From Myxococcales bacterium (GTDB lineage: Bacteria; Myxococcota_A; Polyangia; Polyangiales; Houyiibacteriaceae), in NCBI GenBank assembly GCA_024640845.1, contig JAHEEE010000015.1, positions 1 to 64,000 of the forward strand: a stretch of DNA of 64,000 nt, in the 5' to 3' direction. Both the position numbers and the translations under genes were made by a program. How positions within the stretch are numbered: the first letter of the stretch is position 1; the number at the start of each line of letters is the position of its first letter. Under the pieces are notes generated by a model that worked only from the letters and a program-made list of their open reading frames with translations, had not been told where the DNA came from and did no database searches. Of the stretch, positions 35,017-43,210 are shown in pieces.

Positions 35017-36288
35017 ATGGCGTCCCGTGCTACTCGACGCAACCCGCTGGCAATGGCCGCTCCACCGCCACATCGGCCGCGCGTCGTGCGCTGGCTCAAC
35101 CGGCTGGGCCCCCTCGTGGCGCCTCGTTGGCCGAGCCTCGATCCGGACGACATCGTTCAGGCAGCAGCCCGCAAAGCCAAGTCGACGGACTTCGGTGACC
35201 TCGATTTCGCCGAACGGCTCCCGCGGATCGTCGAGGCGGTCGAGCGGGAAGCCAATCTGCATTGGATCGGACGCGTCGCTGTTCGGCAGTCGCTCGAGAT
35301 GGGACTGCAGAGCCGCTTTGGCCTGTATCGACATCGTGCTGAGCATCCTGAAATCGCCGGTATACCGATTGAAAGGCCTGTGTTCATCGTCGGGTTTCCA
35401 CGCACTGGCACGACCATTTTGTTCAACCTGTTGTCCCAGGACCCTGCGAACCGGACACCGCAGGGTTGGGAGGTGCAGTTCCCGAACCCGCCCCCGAAAC
35501 GGGATACCTACACGACCGATCGCCGAATCGAAAAGGCGTACAAGTACTTCGGCCAAATGGATCGGATGGCGCCCGAGCTTCCTGCCATCCACGAAGTCGG
35601 CGCACAGCTTCCGCAGGAGTGCATGCCGATCCTCGCGCACACACTGTTGAGCCCGCAACCCGGTATCGTCTACAACATCCCGAGCTACCAGGCATGGGTG
35701 GACCAGCAGAGCGCCGGTCCCGCGTACACTTACCACCGCCACTTTCTCGAGCACCTGCAGAGCCGCTATATGAAGGACCGCTGGGTACTCAAGAGTCCGG
35801 TACACCTGCGCACCCTCGACGCGCTGCTCGACGAGTACCCCGACGCGCGTCTGATCTTCACCCACCGCGATCCGGCGAAGACGATCCCGTCACTCGCGAG
35901 CTTGATCTACACAATCCGTGGCATCGTGACCGACACCGTCGACGCCCGAGCCGTCGGGCGCGAACAGTTCGATTGGTGGGCGGACTCACTCGATCACGCG
36001 ATGGCCGTGCGCGCGAAACGCGGCGACAAATCCGACCAGTTCGTCGACATCCACTTCGAAGACGTGATCTCCGATCCGATCGCCGCTCTTCGCGGCGCTT
36101 ACGAGCGGTTCGAGATGCCATGGACGGATGAAAGCGAACGCCGCATGCGGACGTTCCTCGAGAACAACCCGCGCGGCAAGCACGGCACCCACCGCTATGA
36201 GCTCGACGATTTCGGCCTGCGGGTCGAGGACATTCGAGCGCGATTCGAGAACTACTGCGACACTTACGGCGTCCCGCTCGTTGCCTAG
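35017..36288 (+). CDS. Sulfotransferase-family protein (Sulfotransfer_3 type)
   Basis: 423 residues from ATG 35017. The PAPS loop is VGFPRTGTTILFNLL, later DRWVLKSPVHL and the 3'-phosphate segment IFTHRDPAKTIPSLASL. C-terminal NPRGKHGTHRYELDDFGL is a conserved tail. This group differs from the SULT-like protein at 22071 and is often found in clusters for lipid or steroid metabolism. A sulfate acceptor cannot be predicted. Divergent from the SDR gene 24 bases away. Confidence 0.85.
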   Translation: MASRATRRNPLAMAAPPPHRPRVVRWLNRLGPLVAPRWPSLDPDDIVQAAARKAKSTDFGDLDFAERLPRIVEAVEREANLHWIGRVAVRQSLEMGLQSRFGLYRHRAEHPEIAGIPIERPVFIVGFPRTGTTILFNLLSQDPANRTPQGWEVQFPNPPPKRDTYTTDRRIEKAYKYFGQMDRMAPELPAIHEVGAQLPQECMPILAHTLLSPQPGIVYNIPSYQAWVDQQSAGPAYTYHRHFLEHLQSRYMKDRWVLKSPVHLRTLDALLDEYPDARLIFTHRDPAKTIPSLASLIYTIRGIVTDTVDARAVGREQFDWWADSLDHAMAVRAKRGDKSDQFVDIHFEDVISDPIAALRGAYERFEMPWTDESERRMRTFLENNPRGKHGTHRYELDDFGLRVEDIRARFENYCDTYGVPLVA

Positions 36289-36309
36289 GTTCCGTTGACA
36301 AAGACGCGC

Positions 36310-36346
36310 CAGAATACTAACAACGAAAATCAGAATGACTATTCCG
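36310..36346. promoter_or_regulatory. Probable TetR operator O2
   Basis: Half-site CAGAAT at 36310 and, 21 bases on, CAGAAT-GACT-ATTCCG at 36331, one base from the O1 palindrome. It spans the ATG at 36335, so bound repressor would block initiation of the aldehyde dehydrogenase gene. Confidence 0.6.
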
Positions 36347-37927
36347 ATGCAGGCCGGACACGGTTCGGGTGCCGCTGAACGAGCCTCGCAGATACCGTGC
36401 ATCGACCCGGCGACCCGAGAGCCGCTCGGCGAGGTGCGCGTCGACACGCGGGCCGACGTCGACGCTGCGGTCGAGCGCGCCAGGGCCGCGCAGAGGCAAT
36501 GGCGCCTGACGTCGTTTGAGGAGCGCCGTCACGTACTGCGTCAGCTCCTGGCGTACACGGTCGACCACAAGGATGAGATCTGCGCCACGATCCAACGCGA
36601 CTCCGGCAAAACGCGCGAGAATGCGCTGCTCGGCGAGATCTGGACGACCTGCGAGAAGTTTCGCTGGATGATCAAGAATGGGGAGAAGCACCTGCGCCCC
36701 GAGCGCGTGTCATCGGGGTTGCTGCTTCACAAGAAGGCTCGCCTCGAATACCACCCGCTTGGCGTCGTCGCGGCGATCACGCCTTGGAATTACCCCTACC
36801 AGAACCTCGTCAATCCGATCATCCCCGCGCTGATGGCCGGCAACGCAATCGTCATCAAGCCCTCGGAGTGGGTTGCTTGGTCGAGTGCGCGCTTCATCGA
36901 GGCGTTTCGCGGTGTGCTCGAAGCGGCCGGACACAGCCCGGATTTGATCCAGGCCGTGCAAGGGTACGGAGCGACGGGCGCGGCGCTCGTGCGTGCCGAC
37001 GTCGACATGATCTTGTTCATCGGGTCGGTGAAGAACGGGCGCCGCGTCATCGAGGGAAGCGCAGAGCGCGTCACGCCCGTCGTGATGGAGCTCGGAGGCA
37101 AAGACGCCTTCATCGTCTGTGAAGACGCCGCACTCGAGCAGGCAGTCCACGCAGCGCTCGCCGGATGCTACGTGAATTGCGGCCAGAACTGCGTCGCGTC
37201 GGAGCGAATCCTCGTCCATCAGCGGCTCTACGACGCTTTCGAGAAGCGCGCTGCCGAGTTTGTTGGGGATTTTCGGCAGGGGAACAGTCGGGATGGGATA
37301 GTCGATGTTGGGGCGATCATCACCCCACTCCAACTCGACATCATCGAGAAGGCCGTAGCGCGGGCAATCGCACAAGGCGCCCGTTTAGTCACAGGCGGCA
37401 AGCGCGTCCTCGCCGATACGGGGGACTACTTCGAGCCGACGATTCTAGCCGACGTCACACCTGACATGGACATCGCGCGTGAGGAAGTTTTCGGTCCCGT
37501 AATGCTGTTGATGCGAGTCCGCGACGACGCCCATGCGGTCGAGGTTGCCAACGACGTGTCCTATGGACTGTCGTCGTCGGTCTTTTCCAAGAACCGACGA
37601 CGCGCCCGAAAGATCGCTGCTGAGCTTCAGACCGGCATGACCGCCATCAACGAGTTCGGGGGCATCACGTATATGGCGCAAGACCTCACGTTCGGCGGGG
37701 TGAAGGAGTCTGGTTTCGGACGGATGAACGGACGCGAGGGGCTTCGCTCGATGTGCAACATCAAAGCGGTGGTCGACGATCGTTTCCCGATGAACCGGCC
37801 GAACAAAATGTATCCAGTCACGCCTGCTCAGTACGGAACGTTCGAGGGTGTCATCGAGATCGTATACGGGCGCGGGATCAAGCAACGATGGCGGGGTTTC
37901 TTGAAGCTGCTCGGCATCCGTAAATGA
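36335..37927 (+). CDS. NAD(P)-dependent aldehyde dehydrogenase
   Basis: 530 residues; ATG 36335 lies inside operator O2 and the in-frame ATG 36347 may be the true start. Cofactor motif TPWNYPYQN, catalytic Glu in MELGGKDAF, catalytic Cys in NCGQNCVASER, and EVFGPV follow the ALDH fold in order. A C-terminal extension (MYPVTPAQYGTFEGVIEIVYG) ends in a basic tail (KQRWRGFLKLLGIRK). ATGA overlap with the GMC gene implies a coupled alcohol-to-acid oxidation. The shared operator ties it to the reductase/oxygenase operon. Confidence 0.92.
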   Translation: MTIPMQAGHGSGAAERASQIPCIDPATREPLGEVRVDTRADVDAAVERARAAQRQWRLTSFEERRHVLRQLLAYTVDHKDEICATIQRDSGKTRENALLGEIWTTCEKFRWMIKNGEKHLRPERVSSGLLLHKKARLEYHPLGVVAAITPWNYPYQNLVNPIIPALMAGNAIVIKPSEWVAWSSARFIEAFRGVLEAAGHSPDLIQAVQGYGATGAALVRADVDMILFIGSVKNGRRVIEGSAERVTPVVMELGGKDAFIVCEDAALEQAVHAALAGCYVNCGQNCVASERILVHQRLYDAFEKRAAEFVGDFRQGNSRDGIVDVGAIITPLQLDIIEKAVARAIAQGARLVTGGKRVLADTGDYFEPTILADVTPDMDIAREEVFGPVMLLMRVRDDAHAVEVANDVSYGLSSSVFSKNRRRARKIAAELQTGMTAINEFGGITYMAQDLTFGGVKESGFGRMNGREGLRSMCNIKAVVDDRFPMNRPNKMYPVTPAQYGTFEGVIEIVYGRGIKQRWRGFLKLLGIRK

Positions 37928-39516
37928 CCGATACTTACGACTACATCATAGTCGGAGGCGGTTCCGCCGGCTGCATCGTGGCGGCTGAGCTTGCGCGGGA
38001 CCGGGCTTGCCACGTGCTTCTTCTCGAGAGCGGACCTCCCGCGGAGGCCCACCCCGAGACTCTGGTCGCCGCTGGTTACAAGGAGGCGTTCATCAACGAC
38101 GCCGTGATGGGCGAGCGCTTTTCGGTCCCACAAACACACTCCGCCAAGCAACGCGTCTTCGCCGGCACGGGCACGGTGATGGGCGGAAGCGGCTCGGTGA
38201 ACGGAATGGTCTACACGCGCGGCGCCCGAGAAGACTATGCCGAGTGGCCCGGCGGCTGGAATTGGGACGACGTCCAGGAGGACTTCGAGGCGATCGAAAC
38301 AACGCTCAGGCCGCACCGTCGCTCGCCCACACGTTGGACTGAGGCCTGCATCGCGTCTGCAGAAGAGTACGGGTTCACGCGCAAAGAAGATCTCAACGAC
38401 GGCAACATGAATAACGTCATCGGCTACGAGTGGATGTCGTACGAAGGTGACGATCGACGAAGCTCGTACGTTGCATTCATCAAGGAAGCCGGCGTCCGAG
38501 AGAACCTGAGCATCCTGACCGGTGCCCGCGCTCACCGAATCGTCTTCACGGCCAACAGGCAGGCGCGCGCGGTCGAGTACGAGCACGACGGCAAGCTCGA
38601 GCGCGCGAGCGCGGCCCGCGAGATCGTGCTGTGCGCGGGGGCGCTCGAAACCCCCAAACTGCTGATGCTCTCGGGCGTCGGACCGGCGGAGCACCTCAGG
38701 GAGCTCGGGATTCCGGTGGTCGCGGATCGACCCTGCATCGGAGTCGGCCTCCACGACCACCCGAACGTCCCAGTCTTTTACAAGACGAAGAAGGATATCG
38801 ACTGCTTCTATCCGCAACTCTACAGCTTCTTCCGCACCAACCCGAAGAGCGACCTCCCTCCGTCGCAGAGCGACACCTGCTACGTTTACTGGCCGGCCCC
38901 CTCGGCGATGCGACAGATGATGCAACGCATGTTGCCGCCGATGGTGGTCCCGAGGGCTTTCTACGGGCCGCGCAGCCGTTCGATGGTGCGCGCGATGATC
39001 GGGGGCGCATTCAAGATCGGTGCCGTTCAGCGCTTCACGGATCACATGTTCGGCATCATCGTGATTCTCGGGAAACCGAAAAGCCGCGGCACGCTTCGCC
39101 TGCAGACGACGGACGCAAGCAAACAAGCGCTCATCGATCCAGCCTACTACTCGGATCCCGAGGACATCGAGACGATGATCAAGGGGGTTCGGATCGCGCG
39201 CGCAATCGGCGCATCCAGCGGTCTTGCCGATTGGGGCGCGAAAGAGTTGATGCCGGGCTCGCGCGTGCGGAGCGACGACGCGATCGCCAGCTTCGTCCGC
39301 AAGAACACGATCACGACCTACCATTTCGCGGGGAGCTGCCGTATGGGGGTTCAATCGGAGGATGCTGTGGACACGGAGCTTCGGCTTCGCGGAGTTACCG
39401 GGCTTCGAGTGGCGGATGCTTCGGTGATTCCGTCGACCCCCGTTTCAGCGCTCAACGCACCCAGCATGCTGATCGGTTATCGCGCCGCCAAGCTCCTGCG
39501 GGGCGAGACCTTGTAA
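37924..39516 (+). CDS. GMC-family FAD alcohol oxidoreductase
   Basis: 530 residues. Dinucleotide motif IIVGGGSAGCIVA at the N-terminus; GMC signatures GTVMGGSGSVNGMVYTRG and GALETPKLLMLSGVGP; active-site His in TYHFAGSCRMG; and SVIPSTPVSALNAPSMLIG near the end. These enzymes oxidise alcohols to aldehydes or ketones. It is most like choline/alcohol dehydrogenases of the family rather than class I cholesterol oxidase. Overlaps the ALDH stop by ATGA. Confidence 0.92.
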   Translation: MTDTYDYIIVGGGSAGCIVAAELARDRACHVLLLESGPPAEAHPETLVAAGYKEAFINDAVMGERFSVPQTHSAKQRVFAGTGTVMGGSGSVNGMVYTRGAREDYAEWPGGWNWDDVQEDFEAIETTLRPHRRSPTRWTEACIASAEEYGFTRKEDLNDGNMNNVIGYEWMSYEGDDRRSSYVAFIKEAGVRENLSILTGARAHRIVFTANRQARAVEYEHDGKLERASAAREIVLCAGALETPKLLMLSGVGPAEHLRELGIPVVADRPCIGVGLHDHPNVPVFYKTKKDIDCFYPQLYSFFRTNPKSDLPPSQSDTCYVYWPAPSAMRQMMQRMLPPMVVPRAFYGPRSRSMVRAMIGGAFKIGAVQRFTDHMFGIIVILGKPKSRGTLRLQTTDASKQALIDPAYYSDPEDIETMIKGVRIARAIGASSGLADWGAKELMPGSRVRSDDAIASFVRKNTITTYHFAGSCRMGVQSEDAVDTELRLRGVTGLRVADASVIPSTPVSALNAPSMLIGYRAAKLLRGETL

Positions 39517-39528
39517 CCGAGCCGCTTT

Positions 39529-39545
39529 ACTCTAAGTAGTAGAGT
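39529..39545. promoter_or_regulatory. Inverted repeat before the TRAP binding-protein gene
   Basis: ACTCTA-AGTAG-TAGAGT, perfect 6-base arms with a 5-base spacer, 58 bases before the ATG at 39604. It could be an operator or, following the GMC stop, a weak hairpin. Confidence 0.4.
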
Positions 39546-39603
39546 CTCGGAGGGCGTCTGGAGAAAAGGCCGCCCCGGCCGCCGAGCTCTCCACAGGGTC
39601 ACT

Positions 39604-40629
39604 ATGATCAAGATCAAGAATATCTTCGTGATGCTGCTCGCCGCGAGCGCATTTCTCTTGCCCGGCGCGGTAGCGACCGAGCGGGCTGACGCCGCTCCAC
39701 AGACTGTCATCCGCTTTGCCTCCCTTGCTCCGGCGGGCTCGGCGTTCATGAAGGTGATGAAGGCGTGGAACCGAAGCCTGAAAGAGGGCACGGAGGGCCG
39801 CGTCGAGCTTCGCTTCTACTCCGGCGGAAGCCAAGGCGATGAGAGAGATTTCGTTCGGAAGGTACGCGCGGGGCAGATGGACGCCGCGGGCGTGACCACG
39901 ACCGGCCTCGGCATGGTCGCGCGCCCCGTGCTGGTGCTCGCGGCGCCCGGATTGATCACCGAGTACGACCAGCTCGAGCGCACGCGCACAGCGCTCGACG
40001 ATCGCTTCGCAGAGCTGTTCGAGAACAACGGGTTCGTCGTTTTGAATTGGGGAGAGGCAGGCAAGAATCGAATCTTCTCATCCGATGAGTTCGCCAAGCC
40101 GGAAGACTTGAAGAGCCTCCGCCCCTGGGCGTGGAAAGACGATCCTGTCTTTGCAGAGTACATCAGCGTAATCGGCGCAAACCCGGTCCGGCTCGGCGCG
40201 CCGGAGGTCTACGGCGGGCTTCAGACCCGAATGGTCGACACCGTGCCCGCCTCAGCCCTCGCAGCCGTAGCCATGCAGTGGTACACGCGACTGAACTTCA
40301 TGGCGAAACAGAACTTCGGCATCATCATTGGAGGCTCCTTCATGGAGAAAGAGAAGTTCTACGCGATGAGCGAGCACGACCAAGAGGTGCTGCTAGACAC
40401 CGCTAGGCGAGCCGCCAAAGCCAGCGAGACGCTCGCCCGGCGTGACGATGCGCGCGCCTACGAGTCACTCGTGAAGCGCGGTATCACGGTCGTCGACACG
40501 TCTGCCCACAAAGCCGCCTGGGACGCCGTCGCCGCACAAACACGCAAGAACCTCACCGGCCGCCTCTACAGCAAGAGCCTCCTAGAAGCCGTGGAGAAAG
40601 CCGTGGCCGGAGACACAGCAGGTCTTTGA
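39604..40629 (+). CDS. TRAP-type substrate-binding protein (DctP family)
   Basis: 341 residues with a signal peptide (cleavage likely after ERADA, about residue 31). FASLAPAGSAFMKVMKAWNRSL, GERDFVRKVRAGQMDAAGVTT and LRPWAWKDDPVFAEYISVIGANPV follow the DctP fold; the usual Arg for carboxylate binding may be in QTRM. No dctQ or dctM permease genes are beside it. It probably binds a carboxylate in the periplasm, but a solitary protein might serve a distant permease or a non-canonical role. Confidence 0.85.
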   Translation: MIKIKNIFVMLLAASAFLLPGAVATERADAAPQTVIRFASLAPAGSAFMKVMKAWNRSLKEGTEGRVELRFYSGGSQGDERDFVRKVRAGQMDAAGVTTTGLGMVARPVLVLAAPGLITEYDQLERTRTALDDRFAELFENNGFVVLNWGEAGKNRIFSSDEFAKPEDLKSLRPWAWKDDPVFAEYISVIGANPVRLGAPEVYGGLQTRMVDTVPASALAAVAMQWYTRLNFMAKQNFGIIIGGSFMEKEKFYAMSEHDQEVLLDTARRAAKASETLARRDDARAYESLVKRGITVVDTSAHKAAWDAVAAQTRKNLTGRLYSKSLLEAVEKAVAGDTAGL

Positions 40630-40635
40630 GCGCCC

Positions 40636-41472
40636 CTAGGTAAGCTCGTCGTCCAGAAATTTCAGGGTGAGGTCGTTGAAGAGTTTCTGGTACTCGACCA
40701 TGACCCAGTGGCCGCAGCTGGCGATGAGCATGGTGAGCGACTTGGGGCAGCGCGCGGCGATTTTCGAGGCGCCGCTAGGCGGGCAGAACTTGTCGTTGGC
40801 TCCCCAGAAGCAGAGCACGGGGCACAGGATCTCGGACAACCGATCTTCCTGGTTGGCGACCTGGATACGCGCGATGTTGTCCTTGTGTTGAGTCATCGCG
40901 ACCTGGTAGCGCTCCTCGATGATTTGATCGGTGATCTTCGACTCGTCGTGAAGCTGCAACGTGAACACCTTTCGCATCGTCTCCTTGCTCACGCCCTCCT
41001 TGTAGAGAACTCGGATCATCGCCTTGATCCCTTCCATCGCCATGTACGTGTCGCGAGTTTCGAGGCCGCCGGGCGCCATCAGCACGAGCTTTTCGACGAG
41101 CTCGGGATATTCGAGCGCCATCGCGATTGCGATGGCGCCACCCTGCGAGTTTCCAATCACACTCACCTGGCTCACGCCGATCGCATCGAGCAGCGCTTTG
41201 TACTGCGCCGCGACGTCGGAAAGACTGAACGCCCCTTCCTCGGGCTTGGTTGAATAGCCGTAACCCATCGTGTCAGGCACGATTGCCCGGTAGCCGTGCT
41301 CGGCGAGGGCCGGGTAGTTCCCTTTGAAGTTGCTCCAGCCGCTCGCGCCCGGCCCGCTCCCGTGCACGAACAAGACGACGCCCCGCTCACCGCTACCAGC
41401 CTCGTGGTAGTGCATCGTGATGCCGCCGCCGACCTCGGCGTATTTTCCCTCCGGAACCGCTTCTACGACCAT
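40636..41472 (-). CDS. HsaD/MhpC-like C-C bond hydrolase
   Basis: 278 residues. HGSGPGASGWSNFKGN is the oxyanion-side signature of meta-cleavage product hydrolases (HsaD, BphD, MhpC). Nucleophile Ser in GNSQGG, Asp in FWGANDKFCP, and His in SCGHWVM complete the triad. These enzymes cleave vinylogous diketones made by extradiol dioxygenases. The extradiol dioxygenase gene is 57 bases upstream on the same strand. A perfect 18-base palindrome lies 14 bases before the ATG. Confidence 0.85.
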   Translation of the reverse strand: MVVEAVPEGKYAEVGGGITMHYHEAGSGERGVVLFVHGSGPGASGWSNFKGNYPALAEHGYRAIVPDTMGYGYSTKPEEGAFSLSDVAAQYKALLDAIGVSQVSVIGNSQGGAIAIAMALEYPELVEKLVLMAPGGLETRDTYMAMEGIKAMIRVLYKEGVSKETMRKVFTLQLHDESKITDQIIEERYQVAMTQHKDNIARIQVANQEDRLSEILCPVLCFWGANDKFCPPSGASKIAARCPKSLTMLIASCGHWVMVEYQKLFNDLTLKFLDDELT

Positions 41473-41486
41473 ATCTTCAACCTCGA

Positions 41487-41504
41487 ACTAGAACGCGTTC
41501 TAGT
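41487..41504. promoter_or_regulatory. KstR-like operator palindrome
   Basis: ACTAGAACGCGTTCTAGT is a perfect 18-base palindrome. Its core TAGAACGCGTTCTA fits the KstR consensus TnnAACnnGTTnnA known from Mycobacterium. A second inverted repeat, CTAGTC-CAAA-GACTAG (41500-41515), overlaps it. Position suits repression of the HsaD-like gene. Confidence 0.65.
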
Positions 41505-41529
41505 CCAAAGACTAGGTCCAGTCCAACCC

Positions 41530-42450
41530 TCAGCCCTTGTCGTCACGTGCTTCTTTCTCGCGTCGGTAGGCCTTCGTGAGGAGCTGTGGGGGATGGTGTC
41601 CCCACTCGCTGACCTTTCCGTGCGTGACGCTCTGCCAGCCCTCCGTGATCTCGATTGCGCCCGCGCCAAACTCGAAATGAAAACCCGAGGGCGTGTAGCC
41701 GTAGAAGGAGAACATCTTGTCGTTTGGATGGCGTCCCAGAGTTTGATGGACCTTACCGCCGGAGAACAGGAAGCGGTCGTAACATCTGCCGACCTCGTCC
41801 ATCGTCTTGGCCTGCACCATGAAGTGATGGATTCGCTTCAGTTGTCCACCGCCAAATGCGAGGGAGTGGTGGCGCGCGTTCGCATGCATGAAGGTGACGT
41901 CGATCTTGTGGCCGAAGTACTCGCAGCGGATGTAGTCACTGAGCTTCAAGCCAAACATCGTGGCGTAGAACTCCTCGTGCGCGGCATCGTCTTTCGAAAC
42001 GACGACCACGTGACCAAATCCTTGTTCGTCCGCAACGAAGCCGCCCTCGACGACCGTGGAGACGAATGGCTCGTTTGGAAGCTTGGGGCCGAAGAACACT
42101 TCCACTGGATTCCCGGCAGGGTCGTTGAAACGAATCAGAGCCTCGACGTTTCTCCGTGAAGCGTGCTCTGCGGTTCCCTCTACGACTTCGTGACCCGCCT
42201 CGCGGAGCCGCTCTGCGATTTGCTCGAGCTTCGCCGGTCCATCGACCTCCCAACCGATTGCCGCTAGGTCATCGGCTGAACCTTGCTCGATGAAGAAGCG
42301 CTGGGGGTAGCTGTCCATTCGCAGGGAAAACCCTGCTTCTTCTCGCTCATCGACCACCTCGAGTCCGAGGACTTTCGTGCCGAATTCCCGCCAAGCCGCA
42401 AGATTGCTCACCTCGAAGACCAAGTAACCCAACTGCTTCACCGCGCTCAT
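41530..42450 (-). CDS. HsaC/BphC-like extradiol dioxygenase
   Basis: 306 residues, two glyoxalase-fold halves. Iron ligands fit His in GFGHVVVV, His in IHHFM and Glu in FHFEFG. GNPVEVF, HHSLAFGG and TLGRHPNDKMFSFYGYTPSGF match HsaC of Mycobacterium tuberculosis (3,4-DHSA dioxygenase) more than generic catechol dioxygenases, by memory. ATG 42450 has GGAGG 7 bases upstream. It forms the next product for the HsaD-like hydrolase downstream. No HsaAB or Ksh oxygenase subunit is near. Confidence 0.85.
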   Translation of the reverse strand: MSAVKQLGYLVFEVSNLAAWREFGTKVLGLEVVDEREEAGFSLRMDSYPQRFFIEQGSADDLAAIGWEVDGPAKLEQIAERLREAGHEVVEGTAEHASRRNVEALIRFNDPAGNPVEVFFGPKLPNEPFVSTVVEGGFVADEQGFGHVVVVSKDDAAHEEFYATMFGLKLSDYIRCEYFGHKIDVTFMHANARHHSLAFGGGQLKRIHHFMVQAKTMDEVGRCYDRFLFSGGKVHQTLGRHPNDKMFSFYGYTPSGFHFEFGAGAIEITEGWQSVTHGKVSEWGHHPPQLLTKAYRREKEARDDKG

Positions 42451-42508
42451 TTGCTAGCCTCCGTGCGGAGCATAGTACGGACGAACCGTCTGGCTACGGA
42501 GAAACTCG

Positions 42509-43210
42509 ATGGAACCGAGAACACAGTCGCGAGGCCCCGCAATCCCCACAGCAGCCGTCATTGCCGTCTTCATCATCGCCGGTACCTCTCTTCACATTTG
42601 GCTTCACCACCGAACTCACGGGATCTACAACATCACCCAGATCGGGTTGGCATTTTTCCTCGTCGTCAACGTGCTGATCGCATGGTGGGAGATCGCGCTG
42701 TTCGTCCGACAGGATCAGATCCGCAACCAGTATGACGCGATCCGAGAACCGTACCGAGGGCGCGAGATGGCTGCCGTGGTGCAGGTTTTCACAAGACCGA
42801 TCCCGCTCCTCAGCGTATTTTCATTTCGCGAGTGGACGCGCATTTGGTCGACGTACTCGCTGTTCGATCCCGGCTATTCCGACCGCCGATCGTTTGGCTA
42901 CAACATCGACGTCGGGAACGGCTTCACGACCTTGGTTCCGGCCGTGCTCTTTGCGTTCGGAATGACATTCGACCTCGTTCCCCCGCGCGTCCTCGGCATC
43001 GTCGGCATCATCATCTTCTGGCAGATGTTTTACGGAACGGCCGTGTACTTCTTTCAGTTCTTCAACAACGACCGGCACAAAGGCCACAGCGTGCGTGACG
43101 TGTTGCTGTTCGTCGGGGTGAGCAACCTCTCTTGGTTGGTCTTCCCGCTTTGGGGCCTCTGCACGAGCGCCCAGCTCATCCTCGAGGGCTCGTATGCGGT
43201 CCTGCGCTAG
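42509..43210 (+). CDS. EBP-like membrane protein (sterol delta8-delta7 isomerase family candidate)
   Basis: 233 residues with about five hydrophobic segments. The C-terminal half reads QMFYGTAVYFFQFF (172-185), HKGHSVRD and NLSWLVFP (206-213), the same order as human EBP: Q-x-YG-x3-YF, a polar loop with His, then NALWLVLP. EBP moves the delta8 double bond to delta7. Start at ATG 42509. It is convergent with, and overlaps by 4 bases, the FAD oxidoreductase that ends the CYP51 operon. Homology is judged by eye; the acidic catalytic residue of EBP is not clearly placed. Confidence 0.6.
   Translation: MEPRTQSRGPAIPTAAVIAVFIIAGTSLHIWLHHRTHGIYNITQIGLAFFLVVNVLIAWWEIALFVRQDQIRNQYDAIREPYRGREMAAVVQVFTRPIPLLSVFSFREWTRIWSTYSLFDPGYSDRRSFGYNIDVGNGFTTLVPAVLFAFGMTFDLVPPRVLGIVGIIIFWQMFYGTAVYFFQFFNNDRHKGHSVRDVLLFVGVSNLSWLVFPLWGLCTSAQLILEGSYAVLR

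Noticed and set aside
37828-39354. 508-codon open frame on the minus strand
   Set aside because: Antisense to the GMC oxidoreductase, Arg/His-rich and without motif.
41530-42450. Extradiol gene as a glyoxalase I
   Set aside because: Two-domain length and the His/His/Glu iron-ligand pattern with GRHPND segment fit HsaC/BphC instead.
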